This document shows positions 21,480 through 34,499 of a stretch of DNA of 64,000 bases, piece by piece (positions within the stretch are counted from its first letter, which is position 1; each line of letters opens with the position of its first letter). Position numbers and translations under genes: made by a program. The DNA is taken from positions 4,036,318 to 4,100,317 of the forward strand of contig OZ025265.1 in assembly GCA_964019135.1 (NCBI GenBank), in the 5' to 3' direction. The notes below the pieces were generated by a model, which did no database searches, was not told the origin of the DNA, and saw only the letters and a list, made by a program, of their open reading frames with translations. The DNA comes from Arenicola marina (lineage: Eukaryota; Annelida; Polychaeta; Arenicolidae).

Positions 21480-23883
21480 GAGAGCCTCTGGCTGAGGGAG
21501 AGGACAACACGATGCTATTGTCAACACACTTTTGTTCATATGACGTCGACCCCACCCCCCCCCCCCCCCCATAACTCCACGACCGGTTCTGTCAGCCACA
21601 CCTCAAACAAGTAAGGTCGACCGCTAAATGAATAAACATGTGAAATACACAATCATCAATATCCAGGTTTCTTCATAGATAAGGTCCCATAGGTAGCACT
21701 GATGTCCCAATTCGAGCCGTTATTCACAATTCATACTTCGCAATCACTTGAGTACATATAGCTTCTTGTTTCAGTTGCTCACAGTACAACACAGAACAGA
21801 ACAGCCTCAACGATTCTGTCTGCTGCCGCTTGGGGCGCTCTGGTCGGTGTATCGCTTCCGGTGGTTGATCCAGCCTAGAGATCGCGATATTTTTACCCGG
21901 CCTCTGGCTGCCGTACCATATCCCAATTTCTATCATGGGATTAGCTCCAGTCCCGATGCCTGGGGCTTGACTGTGTGCCAGTAGCTACCATGGTATGAGT
22001 GTCTGAACCTTGCTGGCAACCCTAAACAAATCAGGCTTAATTTGAGGCCTCCATTCTATGGTCGGCTGGGAAAGCTTTCTCCATTCATCATTGGTAGAGG
22101 TATGCTATTCTTCTGCTCTACGGGGCGCCGTTTTGTGAACAGAGGCTTGGCATGTTCTGTATCGGTACGTTATGTACATCTAGGCTAGTCTTGGATGGAT
22201 GATTTGATGTTTTCCGACACTCTTGTGCACGCTTAGGTTTAGCCAGGTTATGACTAAGACGTATCGTAATTTAGCTTTTTTATAGGACGACGAGTGTTCT
22301 CACGGGAGATATCTACAGACAGGGCTCTGGGCCGGTTATAAAGTATTATATTGCTACGAATGAAGGACGACCCTGCCACATAAAACGTTCCTTCAGACGG
22401 GGACATTTCAACATCATAAACGCGCAACGCGTTCTGCCCTGTAATAGACCCGTGTGGTCGGCATAAGAGGCTACATCGCGTCACGCACATGTCAAATTAA
22501 CCGCTTACCGAGGCCTCCTTCTTCACAGATAAACTCCTCGTGTCTGGCCGCTGATAACCCAGCTTTCTGACTCACGATGTCATGTCGCTCTCCGTCATGG
22601 CGCGGTTACCCACCATGTTTAAGGCCACAAGCGTCAACTTCTCAGCGGTCTTTAAGGAGACATATCACCGGACGTGCCTATAGACCACGCTTTCGCTGCG
22701 GCCGTTGTTAAGCGAAGCGTGGGGAGATTGCGCTATCCCCGCTAGAGGGCGCTGGTTTGACGGGTCCCCTCACCCCACTGGAGACGGAAACACTGCAACT
22801 TATTCCTTCTTCCATGACGTTATGTTCCTCACGTGAAGGAAAGCGTCGTTTTCTTCCAGCGTCCGCTGCGAACCAGTTCTTTCCTACAGTAACTAGACGT
22901 AGCCTCGTCCGGCGCGATCGACATCCCAGCCACTGGGAATAAACGGCGGGCCTGGACACAGATGCACCAATTGATCCGGCCAAGCCCTGACTGTTATAAT
23001 AACGCTGCCTATCTTCGGCTTTAAAACTGGCGCAGACACTAGCATTTAAAGTCGAGCTCCCGGGCCCAAAAGGGGTCGCCCGATAGCTCAGTTGGTTAAC
23101 TCGCTTAAAGCGTTTAAAGTTTAAGGAACTCTCAATATAATAGACCCCAAAATATTAAGCAATCAAAATAAAATACCGTTAATCCTACTCTTGGATACAT
23201 AGGTCGATGTGATTGATCGCTTGCTTTCATCCTCTTGTTTAATTCTGTATACGTACCTACATGGTTGTACATTGAGTCAACAACGCGTTTGTACTTGTCA
23301 CGAAAGCGTGATTACTTCGCCAGATGGCGCCACTGTTTCACTTGAAGTCTACGGTGTTCGGTATTCTACTGGTTATGATACTTACATATATTAGTTGACG
23401 TAAAGCCGTAATATAATATTACACCTTCTAAGTTAACTTCAGTTAGGTTGGTACCCAATACGTCTGTGCATAACCTGCGCATGTCATCGTATAGGTTCAT
23501 TTCCATAGAGATCGAACATAGCTAAAATATTTGTTTTTGATTGGCACGATATTTATTGCGTTTAACCTGCAACACTCTTCAATTAGAAACTCATAACGTT
23601 GGTAAATTCAGTTGCCTTTCCGCCGTAGAATGATAGAAGGAGAGCAGTATTTTTTTTTACTCCTTTGGACTCACAGAAATTGCATGTTGCGCATGAAAGA
23701 CACTAAGCTTTTTGTTGGAGTATTTTGCCATTTAAATGAACTTAACGAGCGAACAAGATGCCACGATTAGTTGCGAATCACCCTCAATGAGTATCTGTTG
23801 TCGCCCAGTTTTTATCGTCGTGCGCTCAGTCAGGTCACATTGAATACGTCAACACTTCGTAATGCCGGGTGATTGATCAACAT
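21480..23883. other. No gene recognised
   Basis: A poly-C run lies at about 21548-21570. The rest is unique sequence with no recognised domains. A lone tRNA-like A box is listed separately. Confidence 0.4.
23077..23112 (+). mobile_element. tRNA-like 5' fragment (A box only)
   Basis: GCCCGATAGCTCAGTTGG leads into TTAACTCGCTTAAAGCG. This looks like the 5' half of a tRNA, with A box TAGCTCAGTTGG at 23084-23095. No B box follows, so it is a truncated tRNA pseudogene or SINE fragment. Confidence 0.4.
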
Positions 23884-23925
23884 GAACACGACCAGTGACG
23901 TCACAGTTTTTATCACCCACACTCG

Positions 23926-24583
23926 TGTAACAGGCTTTAATATCATAGATTATTCATCATTGGCATGCCATATATTCACTTTTCATTCTCCTACTTGGTG
24001 GCACTATAAATGTTTTCACGTCGCCATGGCCACCTCATTTCATTTCATTTCATTGGCCAATCACTTCATACTCATCGCTCATTGGTCATTACTTGGAGGT
24101 GACATGTGACGCGGGCTTTTGTATCGTGGGTACGATCACTTGCTCGTGATCCGTCGCCGTTGGCATATCGCTGACGGCTTGACTCTTTGTTTCATTTATT
24201 TACCTGTCATTTCTATTACCAGGTATGTACCTCTCATTTTCATTTCAATTTAACTCTTACTTTCATTCATCGATCATATCATTAGACAATCATAAAACCT
24301 AGTATTATAATGGTATCTTCAGTTTATATGATTGTGTCGGACAAAAGTCCTTAACTAGAATTTAGTTATATTTTGTAGCAGCGTTTTATGAACGCCTGCA
24401 CTTGCTCGTGATCCGTCGCCGTTGGCATATCGCTGACGGCTTGACTCTTGTTTCATTTATTTACCTGTCATTTCTATTACCAGGTGTCTAATAAACTACC
24501 CGAATCTACGCTTGGACTATGTTCTTTATGTCCGCCCGTCGATAACTTCAGTGACGGCAGCAACGGCTACCCAAACTGTCACA
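23926..24583 (+). mobile_element. Solo LTR of an LTR retrotransposon (fossil)
   Basis: The 658-base block starts TGTAACAGG and ends ACTGTCACA, with TG and CA termini. It is flanked by CTCG on both sides (23922-23925 and 24584-24587). Copy A lacks exactly this block: its flanks join at about position 37-40. Inside are CCAAT boxes in both orientations near 24050-24090, an AATAAA near 24489 and an internal duplication of about 90 bases (24139-24232 and 24403-24490). No internal coding region accompanies it, as expected after recombination between two LTRs. The short target duplication fits Ty3/gypsy- or BEL-like families, but the family cannot be fixed. It inserted after the segmental duplication. 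Confidence 0.7.
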
Positions 24584-25907
24584 CTCGTTAACCCTGCTAT
24601 ATGTCGACCTCTGGGTATGAAGAAAAAATTCTACGTGTGAATGACGAGGGGAAATTACCTTTTATCCTGGTGTGGTGGCTCATTCAACCATTTCATTGCA
24701 GACTACATTATGTGGGGGCTGCTGACGGTGTCAGTCGGGCAACGTGGCAACGGAAATTGGGTGCGTGGAGTTGAGGAAGGTTGACGGGTGAGTCATTATA
24801 GACGGACAGATAGTTGGGTGGTGGTGGAAGGTCAAGATGTAGAAAGACTGGTCATGGATCTGTCCTGGGTGTGATTTGGAGGTCACAGTTCAGGCTGGGT
24901 TGCTGGGTTAACAAGATGACGGGCGTGTAAGGCCAACGTTAGTGGGTCTGGGTGTAGGAGGGGGGGGGTGGGTGGTCGTGTTGGGGTTGTCCAATGTCAC
25001 TTATATAAGAGGTGTGCGTCGCCGGATTATTAATTCGCTGAGATCGGTGAGGAGGGTGGGGGTGGAGGGTCGAGGGGCGTGGTGGGTGGTGATGTCAGGT
25101 CACAGGACATGTGTGGGGAGAGGGAGGCAGGTGGGTTTGATGTGCGGCCTTGCTTCATGTGGAGAGTGTGTGTTGTGTGGATGAGGGGGAGTGATGCGTG
25201 GAGGATGGGGAGGGGTGTGGAGGAGGGTGCAAACGGTCGGTCTGACCCAAGGGGCCTGCCCCATCAATGGTCTCCAGTTCCCGAAAGGCTCCGACAAATG
25301 AAAATGGTCAAGGACTCGCCGGCCTTGACCTTGGCTCTGACACAGGGCCTGCCTTTTCGTCTCGAGTGTCCACTGGGTCAGCACCTCGTCAGCGGCCCAC
25401 TGGGTCAAGGGCCTTCAATAAGTGCTTCTAAATACACGCACGAAACCATTTGATCGGTGCTATGGTCCGTTCATTCATCTCGTTAAAAGATGGTGACGTG
25501 TTCTTGTGTTAGGGTGGCTGCAGAATTCCCACATGAACAGAAGGTTTAGGATGTGACCACCCCTTTCATGTATATACCATGATCGGTGCTGCCGATGTAG
25601 GCTCTATGTTTATGTGTCTGTGGCTAAACCAAAAATATACGCCGTCCGGGTCAGGGGTCACATACAGCGCCTGTAGATCCTTTGTTGTGAGAACCGACAT
25701 TGGCATGGCCCTAGGATGTTTCAAATCATGGCAACTGATTTAATATATGCAAAGTTCATTTTCTGCAATTTAGGCCGTCAGAAAGCCTACGGGGGCGCTT
25801 ATATAGGACAAGAACGTTCACTTTGCATAGGCGCATCTGTTTGTCCAGAAGTGTGGTTTAGGCTAAATGCCCGTGTTTATGGAAGGCAAAGATCCCTTGG
25901 CATTCTG

Positions 25908-26080
25908 CCATTATTAGTTCCGGGAGATTGCATATGAATCGCCCCCCCCCCCCCCACCTTTATTTACGTGTCATCATACCATTTATAGTTCCGGGAGATT
26001 GCATATCTGTCACCCCCCACCCCCCCTCCCCTTTTCGTGTCATCATAACGTTATTAGTCCTGGGAGATCGCATAGCTCTA
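25908..26080 (+). repeat. Three-unit tandem repeat of about 65-70 bp, copy B only
   Basis: The phrase TTCCGGGAGATTGCATA recurs at about 25917 and 25988, with a related form near 26055 (TCCTGGGAGATCGCATA). The units are separated by C-rich runs and TCATCATA. Copy A has a single unit near 1183-1202. Confidence 0.7.
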
Positions 26081-27039
26081 CGAAACTCAGTGCGCCATCT
26101 TAGCCTTTTTACATTTTAGACTCAAGACTGAAAGTATCTCAAAATTATGATGCATATATGTTTGATATCTCTGTAAAACAACAATTTCAACCTAAAAATG
26201 CGCGGACTATTTTATCGCGCGCGGACGTCCTGGCGAGCTGCTGTCGACATCACACAAAATACCGAACAGCGAACAGACGCGCAGGGATATATGTAACGCC
26301 GGCCACCAACTTCTGCTCTGGTGAACAACTGTGCTACTCTCCGGATAGCCCACAGGCTTTCGGGATTTAAATTAAACACAGAATATACTTATTTGACGTG
26401 GACAAGAGATGGTAGTATACAAATCATATTGCTTTAAAATATTTAAAGCCCAAAATCATCTATAATTCGATGGTGTCACCATAAAACCTTTCTCCCTATA
26501 TCCACCCGGGTCTCCACCCACCACGCCGCCACTTCCCTCCCTTTCCCTGTCGCCCAGGTGTCATGTGCCCGTGCCGTGGCGACACAAGACCGGCCCCCTC
26601 CGTGTGTCTGACCCGCATCGGAATGACCTGGCCATGGATCACGGGTCCCCTCCCACAAAGGCGGTCGTGTCGCCAGACGGGAACAACTGACGACGGGGCG
26701 TGTCCAGGGTCAGCAAGAGGTGCGTCAAGGACGCCGGCTGGAGGCTTTAGGCAGAGGAATTTATTACTAAGCTTGACATACGACCGATTGTTTGTACATA
26801 CATTATCGGGCTTATCGACAACCCGACCTTCGTGTTACGTCTGGGGAAGGTTCAAGGCCGCGTGATGCCTGTCAGGACAGGATGTCAGTATCAAGGTCTA
26901 CTGAAAGTATTTATTCATGAATGGTAGTGGAACAAAAACGTGTAGTGTGTGAGCCATTGCTTTTGAACTTAGCTAAAAGTTTCAGTTTGTGTTCCGCTAT
27001 TTCTGATTGACATAAATTAAATAAAGGGTTGCATATACA

Positions 27040-27700
27040 TGGTGGAAGGCGCGCGATGAGATAAATCGAACCCGGGGATGGCCATGAAGCGCTGACAGAT
27101 TGTACGGGTTGGTTACACTGTCTTACTGGGAGTACAACAACTTGAGAGCACGGCAATGTTTCCCCGTCATTGTACCATCACAGTTCCAGGCATATTCATG
27201 GTGTAGTCCAAGTTTGGTCATCGAGGGTTGGTACCAACATTTCCACATTATTTCTAGAAATACTGACGAGTTAATATTGAAGGGTTACCTAATTCTTCGG
27301 CAATAATTCTTCCCCGATATCATTTTTCGGGGGCTGCATTGTTCTACTTTGGCTAGCATTACCGACGTAAATCACATTTCCGCAATGAATGAGTCAGGTA
27401 CATATTGCACTATCGCCCTTTGCAGATGAAACGACTGTATTACATTATCAAACCTTAAGAGTAATGATGAGACTATTCATTTATTGAACTTGAACTTACC
27501 TCGATTGTCAGCGTCTATCAACCAAGGACGGACGATGGAATAATGGCAACATGACCGCTCCATTGATGACGGGTCCATTCCGCCCACAAAGAAGGCCCTA
27601 TTGCCAGACGGGAACCACTGACAAGAGGGTGTGTCCAGGGTCAGCAAGAGGGACGTCTCCATGTCTCGATGCAATCTTGATGATTCCAATCCTATCGAGG
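27040..27700 (+). repeat. Left unit of an internal duplication in copy B
   Basis: Similar to 28826-29480 in the same orientation. Shared landmarks include GAGATAAATCGAACC against GAAATAAATCGAACC, CAACTTGAGAGCACG, GTTCCAGGCATATTCAT and TTTGGCTAGCATTACCGAC. The two units are about 1.79 kb apart and quite diverged. Copy A lacks both. Confidence 0.7.
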
Positions 27701-28825
27701 GGGGCGTGGCTCTCGGTTTTGAGCCTACTGAGCGGCTGTGCGATTAATCAGGAGTGATTACATTTCAGAAATTGTCAACGTATATTTATACCGAAAAGAT
27801 GTTTTTTCACAATGAAATATCAAATCTTTCCGCTAGACCTCATAGGAACGTTGGTTGTGCAGTAATCATTAGGGAAATTAGTCGTGCTTCATATTGTTGC
27901 TGATTTTTCCTTCCCCTGTGATGAATGGGTAACGGGCTTCATACAGGACGCGGACGGCTGTCGGTCACTGGTGGTTACATTGAAACAAGTATGGACATTG
28001 TTAAGCAGAGGAAACGTGAAATAATATATTGGAGTGCCACGTTTGTGCACAAATTGAACGCGGGCTTACATCACGGAGATGTGAGATGAATGTCATGGTA
28101 ATAAGCGGTGCTTGTGGCTGTGGGAATTGTGTACCAGGGCGGGGTGGACAGCGCTTTGTAAATAATGTCAACGTATCAAGTCTTCAAATGTTAGCCACAG
28201 CACAAGCCTAGACACACCCAGCCAACCAAAGCCACAGGAGTCACGATGGCAAGAGCTGATGCCCGGTCGCTTGTACTTAACATCGCACAATTGCTACTCT
28301 TGTTTAATGTCCGTCAATTTCTATCAAAAATGGTTGTGGAAACCATCGATTAAGCGCCTTCGATCGTGGCGTCATTAAGGCTGCCATGGAGGCAAAGAAG
28401 TGACAAGGTCAGTGACCCATGTGGTATTAATGCGGATATATCTTGCAAAGTGGGTGCATTTGTGGCGCTGACTTATTTTGGGCCTACGGTATATGTGATT
28501 TATTGATGTATTGTCCTGTATTTCATTTACTAATTTATTTAACATGCAGAAATGAATATCAACTTTATTACCTCACTGCCATTATAGAAATGAAATACAT
28601 TTGCAAGCTTATTTAAAACAACTTGTATCTAAATTAGATATCTATCGTCAGCATTTTATGTCTGATATAATATTGTTTTGTGGTGATACAATATTATAGT
28701 GTACTGTTACAACGTACTCGTATGCAACCTTGCAAATATTGGAAATGTACTTGATACATGGTTTGATCTAGTTAACCTCAGGTTAAGAAGCAAGCAACAT
28801 GATATGCAATAATTTATCCACATAA

Positions 28826-29480
28826 TTGGCAGAAGGTTCACGATGAAATAAATCGAACCTGGGAAGCGCTGACAGACTGTAGGGTAACAGGTTGCACTGT
28901 CTTCCTGTGAGTACAGCAACTTGAGAGCACGACAATGTCTTCCCGTCATAGTATCGTCACCGTTCCAGGCATATTCATAATGTAGTCCAAATTTGGTGTT
29001 CGGGGGTTTGTGCCAACGTTTCCACAAATTTATTTCACCTTGACAATTACGTCAATAATTCTTCCGCGATATTATTTTTCGAATGTTTTACTTTGGCTAG
29101 CATTACCGACATAAATCCAAGTTTATCAATGAATACGGCAAGTACATCTTGCACTCTCGCCCTTTAGAGATTCAACGATTGCATTACATTATCAAACACT
29201 AACAGGGATCTCTGATGAGACTATTCAGTCAATGTGATCCTCGAACTAACCTCGATTGTCAGCACCCACCCCCCAAGGACGCACGATGGAATAATGTCAC
29301 ATGATCTCCCAATTGATGACGGATCCACTCCGCCCACAAAGACGGCCCAATTGCCAGTCGGGAACAACTGACTGGGGGGTCTTGCAGGGTCAGCAAGGGG
29401 TGCCTCTCCGTGTCTCCATGTCTCGAAGCAACCTTGATGATTTCAATCTTATCGATGGAAGCGTGGCTCTTGGTTTTGAG
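28826..29480 (+). repeat. Right unit of an internal duplication in copy B
   Basis: Partner of 27040-27700. No coding capacity is recognised in either unit or in the spacer between them. Confidence 0.7.
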
Positions 29481-31394
29481 TCCTTCCGTGGCAAATGGTT
29501 GATACCACATTCTCGAATGTTATATTTCAAGTTACTGAATAAAGTCCATAACTGTCTTGTAATAGAACACGACTTCAGTGACAGCAATTCGGTTGGGTTT
29601 TGGTTGGGTTTTTTTCGCCTAAGGCCACCGTAGAGTGGTCAGTTTGCCCCTTGGCTATCGAATCCATGATTTCGATGTTTATAGTTTCAAGCGACAGGCA
29701 GCAGTGCGTCAGTTTGTCCCTCCTTGAGCTGAATCCGGAATACAACGCCTCGGGGCCCATATTCATTCCATATGCAAGTAGTGTGAGGCCTATCCCTCGC
29801 ATATTATCGCCCATGACTAGGTCGCCGCAGGTTTTATTGTGGGGTTCTCACTCGCCGTCGCCAGTGCAAAGCCTCGGAGACATTGATTTTCAGGCAATTA
29901 TGCTGGAGGAGGCCGCAGGTATTAGTGCATTGTCCGTTAATTCCTCAGCCGCCACCGAGGGTGTGGTGGAGGCGGTATTGGGGTTCGGGGCCAGGAATGG
30001 CGGTGCCAAACACGACAGGCGACACGCACATGGCGGGCGGCCAGTCATCGGAAGTACTTGATCCCTCTGAACTAGTCCGGTCCGAATGCGTTTGTCTCGA
30101 GTCCCAATTAGTTGTCGTGATAGCCGAAGCTATTCCTTGTACGTTAATTGGCCTACGAGATAAAAATGATTGCTTTCAACTTATCATGTCGATCAGGATG
30201 ATTAGAGCGGCAAGCCAGAGGCTCGCATTGACAGTACTGGAACTGTGTAGTCGTTCTGGTCCCATGCCCAAATGGACGCCGCGTGTTAACGCACATACTG
30301 TCGTGGATATTATCTGTGCAAATCAGTGGAGTACATGGACTTCATGAAATCTCGTGGTGCTTAGAACAATATCACTTCGTATCCTGTTAGTTCGCGAAAG
30401 CGAGCGGACCGCATTGAACAATGAGAGTAATCAACAAGAAGATGTGGCCCACTGAACAATACAGTCACTCCAAACTCAAGGTCGATTTTCGCCGTAGTTT
30501 ACCAAAGAATAAATATTAAAATATCAATCCCGGACATCAATAAACTTGCATCGTGGTCTTCATAGGACTTCATGCCACGTGGAGTTGTCAATGGTACGGA
30601 CCATGGCAATGGCCTTCGTAGCGGATTGCCAGCAGGATTGGCGCAAAGTGTGATAGCGACACTTGTCATGTACATATAGACCTGTCCTCATTAGCTCTTC
30701 TTCCTCGAAGCCACACTGGAATGCGTCGTTCTCTACACATGATGGTCTCGGGTCACCTCGATTTCACGGGCTGTGGAAAATAGTACATGGGACGCGGTTT
30801 CGGTTTCGTTTTTCCACGAAATTCTTCATAGAGGTTTGAGGCAAGTTAAAGGGTTGCTATGCGAATTGTGGGTGGGAGGTAGGAGGGGTGGGGGTGGGTA
30901 TTAGCTGTAGCGGAATTGCGACACGATACGAATCACACAACCGGATGGGGGTTCACCAGCGGTTAAGGTAACGGTCGACCTTGACCTGACCTTGAACTTG
31001 ACCCCAAACCGCGGGAGTCCAAGGTGACCATTGTGACGCTCGAGGCGTCCGCGCGTTCCAAAGGTATCATCAGAATGTCTCCCCCACGTGGTTGTGTAGG
31101 TAAGGTGGGCAGTGGTCGTCAATGCTGCCTTACCGCGGGGGACCACGGGGACCTCGGGGTCATTGGCATTCTGGCGGCTCTCCAGCGGTCTGAGAGTGAT
31201 CCTGAAGGTCGGGATATGGCGGAGACAGTGGTGCGAGGCCACGGTGCGGCCAGCGGGGTGGGGGAGGGGGGGGGGGGTAAAGTGGGTGGTGACATATAGC
31301 GGGCAGAGGCCAAGGGGTGTGACAAGGGGGATGGGGCAGTTATATTAATGGGAATATGGCCACGGAGTAACGTCCTTGGCACACACTATGTCTC

Positions 31395-31525
31395 GCCAAT
31401 TAAGGCGATGGGTATAAATGACATTGGCGAAGAAGGGCATTGCCGCCGCGAAACGTCTTTCAAGGCCATGGAATAAACGTGGCTGCCAATCAGAGGGAGG
31501 CTATTGGGTGCATTATTGGACCAAT
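31395..31525 (+). promoter_or_regulatory. TATA box and CCAAT cluster upstream of 27-bp minisatellite, copy B
   Basis: TATAAA at 31413-31418, CCAAT at about 31396-31400 and 31496-31500, ATTGG at 31503-31507 and 31515-31519, CCAAT at 31521-31525. Order and spacing are the same as in copy A. Whether this reflects constraint or simply shared descent cannot be told from two copies. Confidence 0.35.
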
Positions 31526-31749
31526 CCCATTACAACGAACAAGGGGCGGGGGGAGGGCGGAGGTGAAGGGGGCTTAATGTGATGCATACTCAAAAAAAAT
31601 GACCAAAAGTTATGAAAATGGCGGAGAAGGAGGGGGAGGGCGAAGTGGGGGGGGGAAGATTAATGGCCAGTGCGAGATATAAATTTATATTGTACTTTAG
31701 AGCCCTCTCAATTATGAGTGCTTCCCTCTCAACCACGCAAGGCAAAGTT

Positions 31750-34250
31750 ACGAGTGACACACGCCATGGCCAGTCCATGAGTGACACAAGCCATGGCCAG
31801 GCCATGAGTGACACATGCCATGGCCAGGTTATGGGTGAGACACGCCATGGCCAGGCCATGAGTGACACACGCCATGATCAAGCTATGAGTGACACACGCC
31901 ATGGCCAGGTCATGGGTGACTTATGCCATGGGCAGGTTATGGGTGACACGCCATGGTCAAACTATAAGTGACACACGCCATGGCCAGGTTATGGGTGACA
32001 CACGCCATGGCCAGGCCATGAGTGACACACGCCATGGCCAAGCTATGGGTGACACACCCCATGGCCAGGTTATGGGTGACACACGCCATGGTCAACCTAT
32101 AAGTGACACACGCCATGGCCAGGCTATGAGTGACACACGCCATGGCCAGGCTATGGGTGACACACGCCATGGGCAGGCCATGAGTGACACACGCCATGTC
32201 AAGCTATGAGTGACACGCGCCATGGCCAAGCTATGAGTGACACACGCCATGGCCAGGTTATGAGTGACACACGCCATGGCCAGGCTATGAGTGACACACG
32301 CCATGGCCAGGTTATGGGTGGCACTCGTCATGACCTGGCTATGAGTGACACACGACATGGCCAGGCTACGAATGACGCACGCCATTGCCAGGCTATGGGT
32401 GACAAACGCCATGGCCAGGTTATGAGTGGCACTCGTCATGGCTTGGCTAAGGCTGACACACGCCATGGCCAGGCTATGGGTGACACACAACATGGCGAGG
32501 CTATGAGTGACACACGCCATGGTCAGGCTACGGGTGACACACCCCATGGCCAGGTTATGGTGACTCAGGCCATGGCCATGCTATGAGTGACACACGCCAT
32601 GGCCAGGTTATGAGTGACACACGCCATGGCCAGGCTATGGGTGGCACTCGTCATGGCTTGGCTAAGGCTGACACACGCCATGGCCAGGCTATGGGTGACA
32701 CACAACATGGCCAGGCTATGAGTGACACACGCCATGGTCAGGCTACGGGTGACACACCCCATGGCCAGGTTATGGGTGATACACGCCATGGTCAAGCTAT
32801 GAGTGACACACGCCATGGCCAAGCTATGAGTGACACACGCCATGGCCAGGTTATGAGTGACACACGCCATGGCCAGGCTATGAGTGACACACGCCATGGC
32901 CAGGTTATGGGTAACACACGCCGCGGCCAGGTTATGAGTGACACACGCCATGGCCAGGCTATGGGTGACACAAGCCATGGCCAGGTTATGGGTGGCACTC
33001 GTCATGGCCTGGCTATGAGTGACACACGACATGGCCAGGCTACGAATGACGCACGCCATTGCCAGTCTGTGGGTGACAAACGCCATGGCCAGGCTACGAA
33101 TGACGCACGCCATTGCCAGGCTGTGGGTGACAAACGCCATGACCAGGTTATGGGTGGCACTCGTCATGGCTTGGCTAAGGCTGACACACGCCATGGCCAG
33201 GCTATGTGTGACACACAACATGGCCAGGCTATGAGTGACACACGCCATGGTCAGGCTATGGGTGACACACCCCATGGCCAGGTTATGGGTGATACACGCC
33301 ATGGCCAGGTTATGGGTGATACACGCCATGGCCAGGTTAGGGTGACTCAGGCCATGGCCATGCTATGGTTGACATACGCCATGGTCAGGCTATGAGTGAT
33401 ATACGACATGGCCAGGCTACGAGTGACACACGCCATGGCCAGGTTATGAGTGACACACGCCGTGGCCAAGTTATGGGTCACAGACGCCATGGCCAGGATA
33501 TGGGTGACTTACGCCATGGCCAAGCTATGGGTGACACACGCCGTGGCCAGGCTATGGTGACATACGCCATTGCCAGGCTATGAGTGACGCACGCCGTGGC
33601 CAGGCTATGAGTGACATACGCCATGGCCAGGCTATGGGCGACATACGCCATGGCCAGGCTATGAGTGATACACGACATGGCCAGGCTATGGATAACACAC
33701 GCCGTGGCCAGGCTCTGGGCGACATACGTCATGGCCAGGCTATGGGTGACATACGCCATGGCCAGGCTATGGGCGACATACGTCATGGCCAGGCTATGAG
33801 TGATACACGACATGGCCAGGCTATAGATAACACACTCCGTGGCCAGGCTCTGGGCGACATACGCCATGGCCAGGCTATGGGTGACACACGCCGTGGCCAG
33901 GCTATGAGTGACATACGCCATGGCCAGGCTATGGGCGACATACGCCATGGCCAGGCTATGAGTGATACACGACAGGCTATGGATAACACACGCCATGGCC
34001 AGGCTATGAGTGACACACGCCATGGCCAGGCTATAGATAACACACTCCGTGGCCAGGCTCTGGGCGACACACGCCATGGCCAGGCTCTGGGCGACATACG
34101 CCATGGCCAGGTTATGGGTGACATACGCCATGGCCAGGTTATGAGTGACACATGCCATGGCCAGGCTATGAGTGACATACGCCATGGCCAGGCTATGAGT
34201 GACATACGCCATGGCCAGGCTATGGGTGACACACGCTGTGGCCGCCATCG
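31750..34250 (+). repeat. 27-bp minisatellite, copy B (about 93 units)
   Basis: Same unit family as 3343-4990 and the same right-hand junction (ACACGCTGTGGCCGCCATCG), but about 0.85 kb longer. The right half (33570-34210) is dominated by variants with GACATACGCC, GATACACGAC and GATAACACAC arranged in blocks. The middle has a repeated block with GGCACTCGTCATGGC at about 32310, 32430, 32640, 32995 and 33155. These patterns show separate local amplification since the duplication. Frames stay open on both strands only because the unit is 27 bases. Confidence 0.95.
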
Positions 34251-34499
34251 TTAATCATCACGTGTAAACGCATTGCCCTTGCCTGCTCGGGTGACGATGA
34301 TATTGTGATACTTCTGTGCGGACGGGAGAGGCCGTTAATAGCGTAACAAGGTGGGAATACGAGTCTTCGCGGCCCATTACGGTAAGGGTTGGGAGCTAAC
34401 AGGAGGGACATGCGTGCTGCTTGCGTGTTAGTGTACGTCGGATATGAATCACATCTCAACATCTGAGAGCTAGGTAATTTGTGAATCTGACGCTACCGT

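Noticed and set aside
17420-21555. 801- and 506-codon minus-strand frames and the 530-codon plus-strand frame
   Set aside because: These are by-products of a stop-free 72-bp unit. They overlap on both strands and have no domains outside the repeat.
22708-22983. 91-codon minus-strand frame in GC-rich unique sequence
   Set aside because: No family resemblance or supporting signals, and the length is within chance for this base composition.
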